Assembly: GCF_014195445.1 (NCBI RefSeq)
Contig: NZ_JACIBT010000007.1
Location: forward strand, 1-57,872
DNA length: 57,872 nucleotides
Direction: 5' to 3'
Source of the DNA: Garicola koreensis
GTDB taxonomy: Bacteria > Actinomycetota > Actinomycetes > Actinomycetales > Micrococcaceae
This document shows, one piece after another, positions 40,805-49,005 of this stretch (the stretch's first letter is position 1; every line of letters starts with the position of its first letter). The notes under the pieces are model-generated. The model saw only the letters and a program-made list of their open reading frames with translations. It made no database searches and was not told the DNA's origin. The translations under genes were made by a program, and so were the position numbers.

Positions 40805-43800
40805 ATGCTCACTGTGCTCGCTGTACTGTTCGCAGTGAGCATCGTGGCACCCGTCCTCCACGCCTGGTGGGGACGGAGCGCCTTCTACATCCTTGCTGGT
40901 GTTCTTGCCGCGGCCTTCGGCTGGGTCCTGTTCCATATCCCACAGGTCGTCGGCGCCGACCAGGCGGCCACCAATGATGCCCCGAATGCGGTGCCGGCAT
41001 ACGTGGTGGAGTGGATCCCGCAGCTCGGCGTCGAGCTGGCCTTCCGCATGGACGCCCTGGGGCTGATCATGGCGCTGCTGGTCACCGGGGTCGGTGCCCT
41101 GGTGATGCTCTACTGCGCCCGCTACTTCCCTGCCACTGAGCGTTCGGCCGGGCCCTTCGCCGCCCAGCTGTTCGCCTTCGCCGCAGCCATGCTGGGCCTG
41201 GTGGTCTCCGATGACCTGGTGATGCTCTTCATCTTCTGGGAGCTCACCACGGTGCTGTCATTTCTGCTGATCGGCTACTCCGCCCACCGAGTCTTTGCCC
41301 GCCGCTCAGCGATCCAGGCGCTGGTGGTCACCACCTTCGGCGGTCTGGCGATGCTGGTGGGTCTGCTGTGGATCGGCCAGCTGGCCGGCTCCTACCGACT
41401 CTCCGACATCCTCGCCGCGGCCCCGGAGCTCTCCGGCACGGCCGTGGATGTGGCCATAGTGCTGATTCTGGTCGGGGCGGTGTCGAAGTCAGCGCTGGTG
41501 CCCTTCCACTTCTGGCTGCCGGCGGCCATGGCGGCTCCGACCCCCGTGTCCGCGTACCTGCACGCTGCGGCGATGGTCAAGGCCGGCGTCTACCTGGTGG
41601 CTCGTTTCGCCCCGGGCTTCCACGACACCACATTCTGGCTGCCGCTGGTGCTCATCCTGGGCCTGGCCACTATGCTCATCGGCGCCTACCGGGCGCTGCG
41701 CCAGACGGACATCAAACTGGTTCTGGCCTACGGCACCGTCTCCCAGCTGGGCTTCCTCATTATGGTCAACGGCCTGGGCACCGAGGACGCCGCGGTGGCC
41801 GGGCTTGCCATGCTGCTCGCCCACGGGCTGTTCAAGGCGGCGCTGTTCATGGTGGTCGGCATCATCGACAAGCAGACGGGAAGTCGCGACCTGCGCACGC
41901 TGTCAGGCATCGGCCGGGCCCAGCGGCCGCTGCTGATCATCTCGATCGTCGCCGCGGCCTCTATGGCCGGGCTGCCGCCGCTGTTCGGGTTCGTCGCCAA
42001 AGAGGTCGTCTTCGAGTCCTTCTACAGCTACGCAGAGGTCAACGGTGGAGCCAGCTGGGCAGTGCTGATCGGGGTGGTCATCGGTTCCGCAGCCACGGTG
42101 GCCTACTCCGCCCGCTTCATCTGGGGCACTTTTGGCAGCAAACGGGACAACAACGGCCAACCGCTGGCGCCCACCACGATCCACGCAACGCCCGACGCCG
42201 TATTCCTCGCCGCTCCGGCAGCGCTGGGTGTGTTCACGCTGCTGTTTGCTGCAGCACCCGGACTCGTCCAGCACCTGGTTGAGCCCTTCTCGACCCTGTT
42301 CGATCCGGCAGCCCCCGGCGTCGAGCCCACATACCTTGCTTTGTGGCACGGGCTGACCCCGGTGCTGGGTCTTTCAGCGCTCACCTGGGTGCTGGGCCTG
42401 GGCCTCTTCTGGCTGCTGGGCACCAGGGACGAGGTCCCGCGAGCGGTTCCGGTCGTGTTCGACGCCGAACGGATCTACCGCAGCAGCATCCGGGCGCTCG
42501 ATAACTTCTCCGCATGGCTGACGTCCAACACCCAGCGCGGCTCGCTGGGCTGGTACCTGTTCATCATCGTCGCCGTGGCCACCGCAGCCCCGGCCGGGGT
42601 GATCGCGCTGACCGGTCAAGCGGTTCCCGGTCACATGATCCTGGCCGAGGAACCGATGCAGATGGTGCTGGCAGCGGTGATCATAGCCGGCGGCCTCGGC
42701 GCAGTCTGGGCGCCCAAACGGTTCATGGCGGTGCTGATGGTCTCACTGTGCGGCTGGGGGATCGCCGGGATCTTTGCTCTGCAGGGCGCCCCGGATCTGG
42801 CGCTGACGCTGCTGCTGGTCGAATCCATCATCCTGGTGGTGTTCGTGCTGGCACTTCGCACCCTGCCGGCCGGAATCTGGACCCTGAACCCCACGCGCTT
42901 CAAATTCGGCCGGGCCCTGCTGGGCGGGGCCTTCGGGCTGGTGATCATGGCCGCAGTGGCGATCTCCATGGATTCACGCACCCATGAGCCGGTCAGCCTC
43001 GAATACTCATGGATGGCCTATGACGTCGGCAACGGCTCCAACATTGTCAACGTGACTCTGGTCGACATCCGAGTCTGGGACACCTTCGGAGAGATCACCG
43101 TGCTGGCCGCGGCCGCCACCGGTGTGGCCAGCCTGATCTTCGTCAAACGCCGAGACGTCCGGCGCCGACAGCTCCACGAGGTGCCCACCGGGTCGGTGGG
43201 GCGCATTCTCTCCGACAAGGCGCTCTCGCCGCGGCAGGTCCAGGAGGTCAAGGTCGCCCGCAGCTTTGCCACCGTCGCCCGCGAAGCCTGGCTGGTGGCC
43301 GGCCGCACTCTGGCACCTGAGCACCGCTCCATCATCTTCGAAGTCGTGACCCGACTGATGTTCCACGCGACCATTATGCTCTCGATCTACCTGCTGCTGG
43401 CCGGGCACAACTCGCCCGGCGGCGGATTCGCCGGAGGCCTGCTTGCCGGGCTCGCGTTCCTGCTGCGCTACCTGGCCGGCGGCCGCTACGAGCTGGAGGC
43501 GGCGATACCCTTCTCCGCGGGGGCGCTGATGGGGTGGGGCCTCGCCGTGGCATGCTTCACCGGCATCTTCCCGCTCATCGTGGGCGGTCAGACCTTCCAG
43601 AGCTTCGTGGTGGACCTCAGCCTGCCGCTGTTCGGAGAGCATCACCTGGTCTCCAGTGTGCTCTTCGACGTGGGCGTCTACCTGGTGGTGATCGGGCTCA
43701 TCGTCGATGTGCTGCGCAGCCTCGGTTCGGAGATCGATGTGCGCAGCGAAGAAGAGCCCAAGAGCTCCTCGGCGCTGGGGCACAGCATCCACGCACAGAC

Positions 43801-43822
43801 CACAGTGGGGGTAGCGCGATGA
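40805..43822 (+). CDS. mrpA: Mrp Na+/H+ antiporter subunit A with fused subunit B domain
   Basis: This 1005-residue membrane protein is homologous to NuoL-type proton channels. The NADH-dehydrogenase-like core has the key helix motifs around KSALVPFHFWLPAAMAAPTP and HGLFKAALFMVVG. A C-terminal domain of about 140 residues (VTRLMFHATIMLSIYLLLAG onward, residues about 850-980) is the MnhB/MrpB subunit. No separate mrpB follows, so A and B are fused. GAGAGGG precedes the ATG. It heads the mrpA-C-D-E-F-G operon, which exports Na+ in exchange for protons and supports pH and salt tolerance. Confidence 0.93.
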   Translation: MLTVLAVLFAVSIVAPVLHAWWGRSAFYILAGVLAAAFGWVLFHIPQVVGADQAATNDAPNAVPAYVVEWIPQLGVELAFRMDALGLIMALLVTGVGALVMLYCARYFPATERSAGPFAAQLFAFAAAMLGLVVSDDLVMLFIFWELTTVLSFLLIGYSAHRVFARRSAIQALVVTTFGGLAMLVGLLWIGQLAGSYRLSDILAAAPELSGTAVDVAIVLILVGAVSKSALVPFHFWLPAAMAAPTPVSAYLHAAAMVKAGVYLVARFAPGFHDTTFWLPLVLILGLATMLIGAYRALRQTDIKLVLAYGTVSQLGFLIMVNGLGTEDAAVAGLAMLLAHGLFKAALFMVVGIIDKQTGSRDLRTLSGIGRAQRPLLIISIVAAASMAGLPPLFGFVAKEVVFESFYSYAEVNGGASWAVLIGVVIGSAATVAYSARFIWGTFGSKRDNNGQPLAPTTIHATPDAVFLAAPAALGVFTLLFAAAPGLVQHLVEPFSTLFDPAAPGVEPTYLALWHGLTPVLGLSALTWVLGLGLFWLLGTRDEVPRAVPVVFDAERIYRSSIRALDNFSAWLTSNTQRGSLGWYLFIIVAVATAAPAGVIALTGQAVPGHMILAEEPMQMVLAAVIIAGGLGAVWAPKRFMAVLMVSLCGWGIAGIFALQGAPDLALTLLLVESIILVVFVLALRTLPAGIWTLNPTRFKFGRALLGGAFGLVIMAAVAISMDSRTHEPVSLEYSWMAYDVGNGSNIVNVTLVDIRVWDTFGEITVLAAAATGVASLIFVKRRDVRRRQLHEVPTGSVGRILSDKALSPRQVQEVKVARSFATVAREAWLVAGRTLAPEHRSIIFEVVTRLMFHATIMLSIYLLLAGHNSPGGGFAGGLLAGLAFLLRYLAGGRYELEAAIPFSAGALMGWGLAVACFTGIFPLIVGGQTFQSFVVDLSLPLFGEHHLVSSVLFDVGVYLVVIGLIVDVLRSLGSEIDVRSEEEPKSSSALGHSIHAQTTVGVAR

Positions 43823-43850
43823 GCGCAGCTGAACCCCAGGAGGTGGCCCT

Positions 43851-44360
43851 ATGACCATCAACCTGACTCTTCTGGTGCTGATGGGGGTGATGCTCGCAGT
43901 GGGGATCTACCTCATGCTGGAGCGGTCCCTGACCCGCGTGGTGCTGGGCATCATCCTGCTCTCCAACGGGGTGAACCTGCTGCTGCTGCAGACCGGCGGG
44001 CGAGCCGGGCGCGCACCCCTGGTTCAGGATGGGATCGACGCGCAGGAGTACTTCGACCCGCTGCCGCAGGCACTGTTGCTCACCGCGATCGTCATCGCCT
44101 TCGCACTGGTTGCCTTCATGCTTGCCCTGATCTATCGCTCCTGGGTCCTGGCGCGCCAGGATGAGGTCACCGACGACGAGGAGGACCGCCGGGTGGCCCA
44201 GGCCGTCGGCGCCTACGACCCCGAGGAGGATGCTGAGGTCGACACCGAGACCTCTGAGTTCAGCGACCCCTCCCCGGACTCGGCCTCCGACTTACCGCCG
44301 GTGATCAGCCCCGCCGAGCACTTCAGGGGCCACAATGATGAGCCGGAGGAGGACCGCTGA
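43851..44360 (+). CDS. mrpC: Mrp antiporter subunit C
   Basis: This 169-residue NuoK-like subunit has three membrane helices: LTLLVLMGVMLAVGIYLML, VLGIILLSNGVNLLLL and LLTAIVIAFALVAFMLALIY. The sequence QALLLTAIVIAFA is the family hallmark. About 60 acidic C-terminal residues extend beyond the usual length. AGGAGG lies 7 bases before the ATG. A tiny frame (11 codons) between mrpA and mrpC is considered noise. It shares its last base with mrpD. Confidence 0.92.
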   Translation: MTINLTLLVLMGVMLAVGIYLMLERSLTRVVLGIILLSNGVNLLLLQTGGRAGRAPLVQDGIDAQEYFDPLPQALLLTAIVIAFALVAFMLALIYRSWVLARQDEVTDDEEDRRVAQAVGAYDPEEDAEVDTETSEFSDPSPDSASDLPPVISPAEHFRGHNDEPEEDR

Positions 44361-46069
44361 TGGAGATCGACATCATCGAGTTCGTGCCCCTGGCGGTGCT
44401 GCTGCCGCTCTTCGGCGCTGCTTTCACCTTCGCCTTCTACCGCAACCGGGCGACGCAGAGAGCCATCGCGATCGGCACGCTGATCATCACCGCGCTGCTG
44501 CAGATCGTGCTGCTCTCCGAAGTCTGGACCGGTGGGGCGTATGCGGTGAACCTGGCCGGATGGCCGGCCCCCTACGGCATTGCCATGGTCATCGACCGGT
44601 TGTCCGCGCTGGTGCTGGTGATCTCATCGATCATCACCCTGGCCGTTCTGCTCTACGCAGTGGGCCAGGGTGCCGCCGAGGAGCGCGACGACGCAGGCCC
44701 GGTCTCCATCTTCTTCCCCACCTACCTGATCCTGGTCGCCGGGATCTCAAACGCGTTCCTCGCCGGAGACCTCTTCAACCTCTACGTGGGCTTCGAAATC
44801 TTCCTCACCGCCTCCTATGTGCTGCTCACGATGGGAGGAGGGGAGGCGCGCATCCGCGCCGGCGTCACCTATGTGGTGGTCTCCATCCTGTCCTCGATGC
44901 TGTTCCTGATCACCATCGGTCTGATCTACGCGGCCACCGGCACGGTCAACCTGGCCGATATTGCGCTGAAGGTCAGCGAGCTGGACCCGGGGATGCAGCT
45001 GATGCTGCACGTGCTGCTGCTGGTGGCCTTCGGCATCAAGGCCGCCGTCTTCCCCCTGGCGTTCTGGCTGCCCGATTCCTATCCCACCGCACCGGCACCG
45101 GTCACTGCGGTGTTCGCCGGACTGCTGACCAAAGTCGGCATCTACGCGATGATCCGCACTGAGACGCTGCTCTTCCCCGGTGATCGGATCAACACCGGGC
45201 TGATGATCGTGGCGGCGCTGACCATGATCGTCGGCATCCTGGGCGCTCTGGCCCAGACAGACATCAAACGAATGCTCAGCTTCACCCTGATCAGCCACAT
45301 CGGCTACCTGGTGTTCGGTCTCGCGCTGAGCAGCATCGCCGGCATGGCCGCCACGATCTACTATGTGGCCCACCACATCACCATTCAGACCACACTGTTC
45401 CTGGTCACCGGACTGATTGAACGCCGCGCCGGCACCGCGAACGTGGACCGGCTCGGCGGGTTGGCGAAGATCTCGCCGCTGCTGGGAATCCTCTTCTTCA
45501 TACCCGCGATGAACCTGGCGGGGATCCCGCCGTTCAGCGGATTCCTCGGCAAGATGGGCATCATGCAGGGAGGCATCGCGGAGAACACCTGGATTACCTG
45601 GACGCTGGTCACCGCCTCCGTGGTGACCTCGCTGCTGACCCTGCTGGCGGTCTCGCGCATCTGGTCCCGCGGGTTCTGGCGTCGTGCTGAGGACGTCGAA
45701 GACTGTGAGCCGATCCTGCAGCAGAAGACGTTGGCCCACACAAGGGCGGCGAACAAGCGACTGCTGCCGGCGAGCATGGTGCTGCCCACTGCGACCCTGG
45801 TGACGATGAGCCTGGCCTTCACCGTGCTGGCCGGCCCACTGATGGACTTCTCCCGGACTGCCGCCCAGGACCTCTACGAACGCACCCCCTACCTGGAGGC
45901 GGTGCTCGGGGAGGGGCGCATCGACAGTGTGCGCGAGGACCTGCACGAGTTCACCCTGGACAACATGATTGACGTAGACACCGGCGACGACGGCGCTGCC
46001 GAGTTCGCGCCGGTGGAGACGTCCCTGCAGCCCGAGTCCGAGGACCCTGAGCCGGGAGGTGATCAGTGA
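44360..46069 (+). CDS. mrpD: Mrp antiporter subunit D
   Basis: This 569-residue NuoN/NuoM-like subunit has about 14 helices. The ion-pathway motifs FGIKAAVFPLAFWLPDSYPTAPAPV and LAQTDIKRMLSFTLISHIGY are intact, and YNLYVGFE-like FNLYVGFEIFLTASYV carries the conserved Glu. The C-terminal 70 residues are hydrophilic and acidic. It overlaps mrpC by one base and mrpE by one base. Confidence 0.93.
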   Translation: MEIDIIEFVPLAVLLPLFGAAFTFAFYRNRATQRAIAIGTLIITALLQIVLLSEVWTGGAYAVNLAGWPAPYGIAMVIDRLSALVLVISSIITLAVLLYAVGQGAAEERDDAGPVSIFFPTYLILVAGISNAFLAGDLFNLYVGFEIFLTASYVLLTMGGGEARIRAGVTYVVVSILSSMLFLITIGLIYAATGTVNLADIALKVSELDPGMQLMLHVLLLVAFGIKAAVFPLAFWLPDSYPTAPAPVTAVFAGLLTKVGIYAMIRTETLLFPGDRINTGLMIVAALTMIVGILGALAQTDIKRMLSFTLISHIGYLVFGLALSSIAGMAATIYYVAHHITIQTTLFLVTGLIERRAGTANVDRLGGLAKISPLLGILFFIPAMNLAGIPPFSGFLGKMGIMQGGIAENTWITWTLVTASVVTSLLTLLAVSRIWSRGFWRRAEDVEDCEPILQQKTLAHTRAANKRLLPASMVLPTATLVTMSLAFTVLAGPLMDFSRTAAQDLYERTPYLEAVLGEGRIDSVREDLHEFTLDNMIDVDTGDDGAAEFAPVETSLQPESEDPEPGGDQ

Positions 46070-46743
46070 TGCGCAGGCCCAAGACTCCGCTGAAGCTGGA
46101 GCTGCCGCTCATCGTCTTCCTGGGCTTCTTCTGGATGGCGGTGTGGCAGAGCTTCACCATTGGCACCTTCATCCTGGGCGCCGTCTACGGAGCGATCGTG
46201 GTGCGGGTGTTCTACCTGCCCCCGCTGCGCCGCAGCGGGCGGATCAACCTCTTCTGGGGCCTGGTGCAGCTGCTCCGGTTCCTGGGCAAGATGTTCCTCG
46301 CCAGCTTTCAGGTGGCCTGGCTCGCTGTGGTCAAGGGGCCGCGCATCAGGAACTCGATCATCGCCATTCAGCTGCGCAGCCACGATGACCTCATCATCAC
46401 CCTCACCGGCCACTTCTTAGCGCTGGTGCCCGGCTCGCTGGTGGTGGACGTGGACCGCACCACTGCCACCCTCTACCTGCATGTCATCAACATCTCCGAC
46501 GACGCCGCAGTCGAGGCCATTCGTGCAGATGCGATGCGCACGGAGAATCTGTTCATCCGCACCATAGGAGGCCGTTCAGACCTTGCGGTCGTCAAAGCCG
46601 AGTCCAGACTGCAGCGCACCGCCGGCCTGACCAAGGCTGAGCGCGAGACTCCGGCGGCGCGCGGGACCAGAGCCCCCGGGGCTCGGATGCCCCGCCTGCC
46701 GCAGGGCGCCGCTGATTCACCCGGAAGGCAGGAGGCACCATGA
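46069..46743 (+). CDS. mrpE: Mrp antiporter subunit E
   Basis: This 224-residue protein has two N-terminal membrane helices (LIVFLGFFWMAVWQSF, FILGAVYGAIVVRVFYLPP), then the MnhE domain with LVQLLRFLGKMFLASFQVAWLAV and the cytoplasmic end (SLVVDVDRTTATLYLHV). The ATG at 46069 overlaps the mrpD stop; a GTG at 46066 is an alternative. The C-terminal 45 residues are Arg/Ala-rich and probably disordered. It needs the other Mrp subunits for complex assembly. Confidence 0.9.
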   Translation: MRRPKTPLKLELPLIVFLGFFWMAVWQSFTIGTFILGAVYGAIVVRVFYLPPLRRSGRINLFWGLVQLLRFLGKMFLASFQVAWLAVVKGPRIRNSIIAIQLRSHDDLIITLTGHFLALVPGSLVVDVDRTTATLYLHVINISDDAAVEAIRADAMRTENLFIRTIGGRSDLAVVKAESRLQRTAGLTKAERETPAARGTRAPGARMPRLPQGAADSPGRQEAP

Positions 46744-47225
46744 TGCTCGACTACGCCTACTGGATCACCCAGGCGCTGCTGGCCGCCGGCGCCCTGTGCG
46801 CGGTCTACCGCGTCTACCGGGGCCCCTCGGTGCTGGACCGAGTGATCAGCGTCGACGTCATCCTGATCATCGTCGGTTCGGTCATGCTGGCTGATATGGC
46901 CTACAACGGCCATCAGGACTACATCATGTTCGTGGTGATCTCCGCTGTCATCGGCTTCCTCGGTGCTGTGGCCATCGCCCGCTACGTCGTCACCGGCGGC
47001 ACGGCCCCCCAGGACAGCGCGAAGGAGGCGGAGAAGCAGGCCGCCGGCATCGCCTGGGAGCCGGCACCGGAGCCGGAGATTCCGGCCTCGCCGTTCGCTC
47101 CGACTGAAGGTTCGGGTGCGCAGACGGGGTCGGATGAGGACGAGTCGACGTCGTGGTTCGCCGCCCTGACCAAGTCCGGCTTCCGGCCCCAGTCGGAGAA
47201 CCGGACGAAGGGAGATGACTCATGA
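46740..47225 (+). CDS. mrpF: Mrp antiporter subunit F
   Basis: This 161-residue protein has three short helices in the first 90 residues, with the family core VYRGPSVLDRVISVDVILIIVGSV. The remaining 70 residues are a hydrophilic extension not found in shorter MrpF proteins. Start ATG 46740 or 46743. The stop overlaps mrpG. Confidence 0.9.
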   Translation: MMLDYAYWITQALLAAGALCAVYRVYRGPSVLDRVISVDVILIIVGSVMLADMAYNGHQDYIMFVVISAVIGFLGAVAIARYVVTGGTAPQDSAKEAEKQAAGIAWEPAPEPEIPASPFAPTEGSGAQTGSDEDESTSWFAALTKSGFRPQSENRTKGDDS

Positions 47226-47617
47226 GCCCCGAGACGCTGGATGCGGTCCTTGACGGTGTGGCCGCAGTGTTCATGGTGATCGGGGGGCTGATGTCGCTGG
47301 CCGCCGGTCTGGGTCTGGTGCGTTTCCCGGATCTGCACACGCGCATGCATGCGGCTACCAAGCCGCAGGTGCTGGGACTGCTGATGCTGGTGCTCTCCGC
47401 CTCGATCATGTGGCGGTCCTGGGAATGGGCGGCCGTGGCGCTGCTGGCGTGGGGGCTGATGATCCTCACCGCCCCGGTCAGCGCCCATGTGGTGGGCCGT
47501 GCCGGCTACCGGACGAAGCATCTGCGCGCTGATCTGCTGACCCACGACCATCTGGGCCGCACGGTGGATCGGCTCTCCGAGGAGGACAGCGTCCGCCGGG
47601 AGATCACCAACGACTAG
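47222..47617 (+). CDS. mrpG: Mrp antiporter subunit G
   Basis: This 131-residue protein has three membrane helices and the MnhG hallmark GLVRFPDLHTRMHAATKPQVLG. AAGGGAGATG precedes the overlapping ATG. It is the last canonical gene of the operon; a small membrane protein follows after nine bases. Confidence 0.92.
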   Translation: MSPETLDAVLDGVAAVFMVIGGLMSLAAGLGLVRFPDLHTRMHAATKPQVLGLLMLVLSASIMWRSWEWAAVALLAWGLMILTAPVSAHVVGRAGYRTKHLRADLLTHDHLGRTVDRLSEEDSVRREITND

Positions 47618-47626
47618 GCTGGAGCC

Positions 47627-47800
47627 ATGATTCTCAAGATCGTTTTTGGCGCCATCACGATTCTGACCGTTGCCGCTGGAGTCATTGTGCTCACCGGCGA
47701 GCCTGCGGTGGCTGCCGCGTTCGCCTTCGGAGCTGCCGTGGTGGCGGCGGTCTATTTGGCCTACCTGATCGGTCGCGACGCGAAGAAGCGCAGCCTGTAG
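47627..47800 (+). CDS. small membrane protein (57 aa) at the end of the mrp operon
   Basis: ATG 47627 to TAG 47800 encodes 57 residues: two hydrophobic helices (VFGAITILTVAAGVIVL and AAFAFGAAVVAAVYLAYLIG) and a short basic tail (RDAKKRSL). It begins nine bases after mrpG with GGAG upstream, so it is probably part of the operon. No known Mrp subunit is this short; it may be an accessory peptide. Confidence 0.65.
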   Translation: MILKIVFGAITILTVAAGVIVLTGEPAVAAAFAFGAAVVAAVYLAYLIGRDAKKRSL

Positions 47801-47859
47801 ACCACGCAGCCTGTAGACCGCCGTGCTGAGGCGACCGGCCAGGGCGGGCAGAGTGAGGT

Positions 47860-48132
47860 TCAGACCTCGGACTGCTTGCCGTAGGCGCCTCTGATCTTCG
47901 CCGAAGCAGTCTTTGCTCCCCGCTGAGACAGGATCTGCACTGCCGCGCTGATCGCCGCAGAACTTACCGCGAAGACCAGCGCCTTCTGGATGGAGACGTT
48001 GTCCACCTCATCGTGCTTGGGCGCCTCCTCTCCGGTGACCTGCTTCCAGCCGAACTCGAAGACTTTGGTGGCCAGCATGCCGCCGGCCATCGAGACGCCC
48101 ATTGTGACTGCTTTGTCGATCAGCTTGTCCAT
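47860..48132 (-). CDS. DUF4235 family protein
   Basis: This 90-residue protein begins MDKLIDKAVTMGVSMAGG, has the WKQVTGEEAPK motif and a second hydrophobic helix (KALVFAVSSAAISAAVQIL), the pattern of DUF4235. Function unknown. The ATG at 48132 is preferred; the frame continues to 48390 but overlaps the divergent nitrilase gene. It is convergent with the mrp operon. Confidence 0.75.
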   Translation of the reverse strand: MDKLIDKAVTMGVSMAGGMLATKVFEFGWKQVTGEEAPKHDEVDNVSIQKALVFAVSSAAISAAVQILSQRGAKTASAKIRGAYGKQSEV

Positions 48133-48174
48133 GGGCAACAGCCTATCTCCCATCAGCGGGCATAGAGTAGTGCC

Positions 48175-49005
48175 ATGCGTATTGCAGCAGCACAGATTGT
48201 CACGGGGGAGGATCCGCAGCAGAACCTGGAGCTGGTTCGGCAGTGGACAGCCCGGGCCGCAGCGGCCGGCGCCGAGCTGGTGGTCTTCCCCGAAGCCACC
48301 CAGCGAGCCTTCGGCCACCGTCTCACCCCCATCGCCGAAGCCGTCGACGGACCCTGGGCGCAGGAAGTCCACCGCATCGCCAAGCGGCACGGCGTCGTCG
48401 TCGTGGTGGGGATGTTCACCCCCGCATCACCCACAGAGGAGGGAAAGCCCCGGGTGCGGAACACGCTGCTGGGGGTGGGTCCCTCGGTAGTGGTCTCCTA
48501 CGACAAGCTGCACCTCTACGACGCCTTCGGCTTCCAAGAGTCCCAGAACGTCGAAGCCGGCGACCGGGTGGTGCAGTTCCCCACGCGCGGTCTCACCTTC
48601 GGCCTGGCCACCTGCTACGACATTCGCTTCCCGCAGCTGTTCCACGCCCACGCCCGCGCCGGGGCCCATGCCACGCTGGTGCCGACCTCCTGGGCGCCCG
48701 GGCCGGGAAAAGTGGAGCAGTGGCGAACATTGGCCGTCGCTCGAGCACTGGATTCCACGCAGTACATCATCGCCTGCGCCCAGGGGGTGCCCGCTGCGGC
48801 CGGCGTGGACGCGCCGGAGGGAGCACCTACGGGGGTCGGTCACTCGATGATCGTCTCACCGACCGGAGAGATCCTGGCCGAAGCCGGCGAGGAGCCCGAA
48901 CTGCTGGTGGCCGACATCGCGGCCGAGACGGTGGAGAAGGCCCGCAGTGCGCTGCCTGTGCTGGCCAACGCGCGCTCCGACATCGACTATTTCGGTGCCG
49001 CCTAG
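48175..49005 (+). CDS. carbon-nitrogen (nitrilase-family) hydrolase
   Basis: This 276-residue amidase of the nitrilase superfamily has an intact catalytic triad: Glu40 (VVFPEAT), Lys111 (YDKLHLYDAFG) and Cys147 (ATCYDIRFP). Length and the YDKLHLYD and CYDIRFPQLF motifs resemble Nit/omega-amidase and deaminated-glutathione amidase types. It acts on small amides in the cytoplasm. The ATG lies 42 bases from the divergent DUF4235 start. It ends 4 bases into the convergent ECF gene (stop at 49003-49005). Confidence 0.9.
   Translation: MRIAAAQIVTGEDPQQNLELVRQWTARAAAAGAELVVFPEATQRAFGHRLTPIAEAVDGPWAQEVHRIAKRHGVVVVVGMFTPASPTEEGKPRVRNTLLGVGPSVVVSYDKLHLYDAFGFQESQNVEAGDRVVQFPTRGLTFGLATCYDIRFPQLFHAHARAGAHATLVPTSWAPGPGKVEQWRTLAVARALDSTQYIIACAQGVPAAAGVDAPEGAPTGVGHSMIVSPTGEILAEAGEEPELLVADIAAETVEKARSALPVLANARSDIDYFGAA

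Noticed and set aside
43819..43854. Eleven-codon frame between mrpA and mrpC
   Set aside because: Too short and overlapping the Shine-Dalgarno of mrpC; the sequence is explained by that ribosome site.
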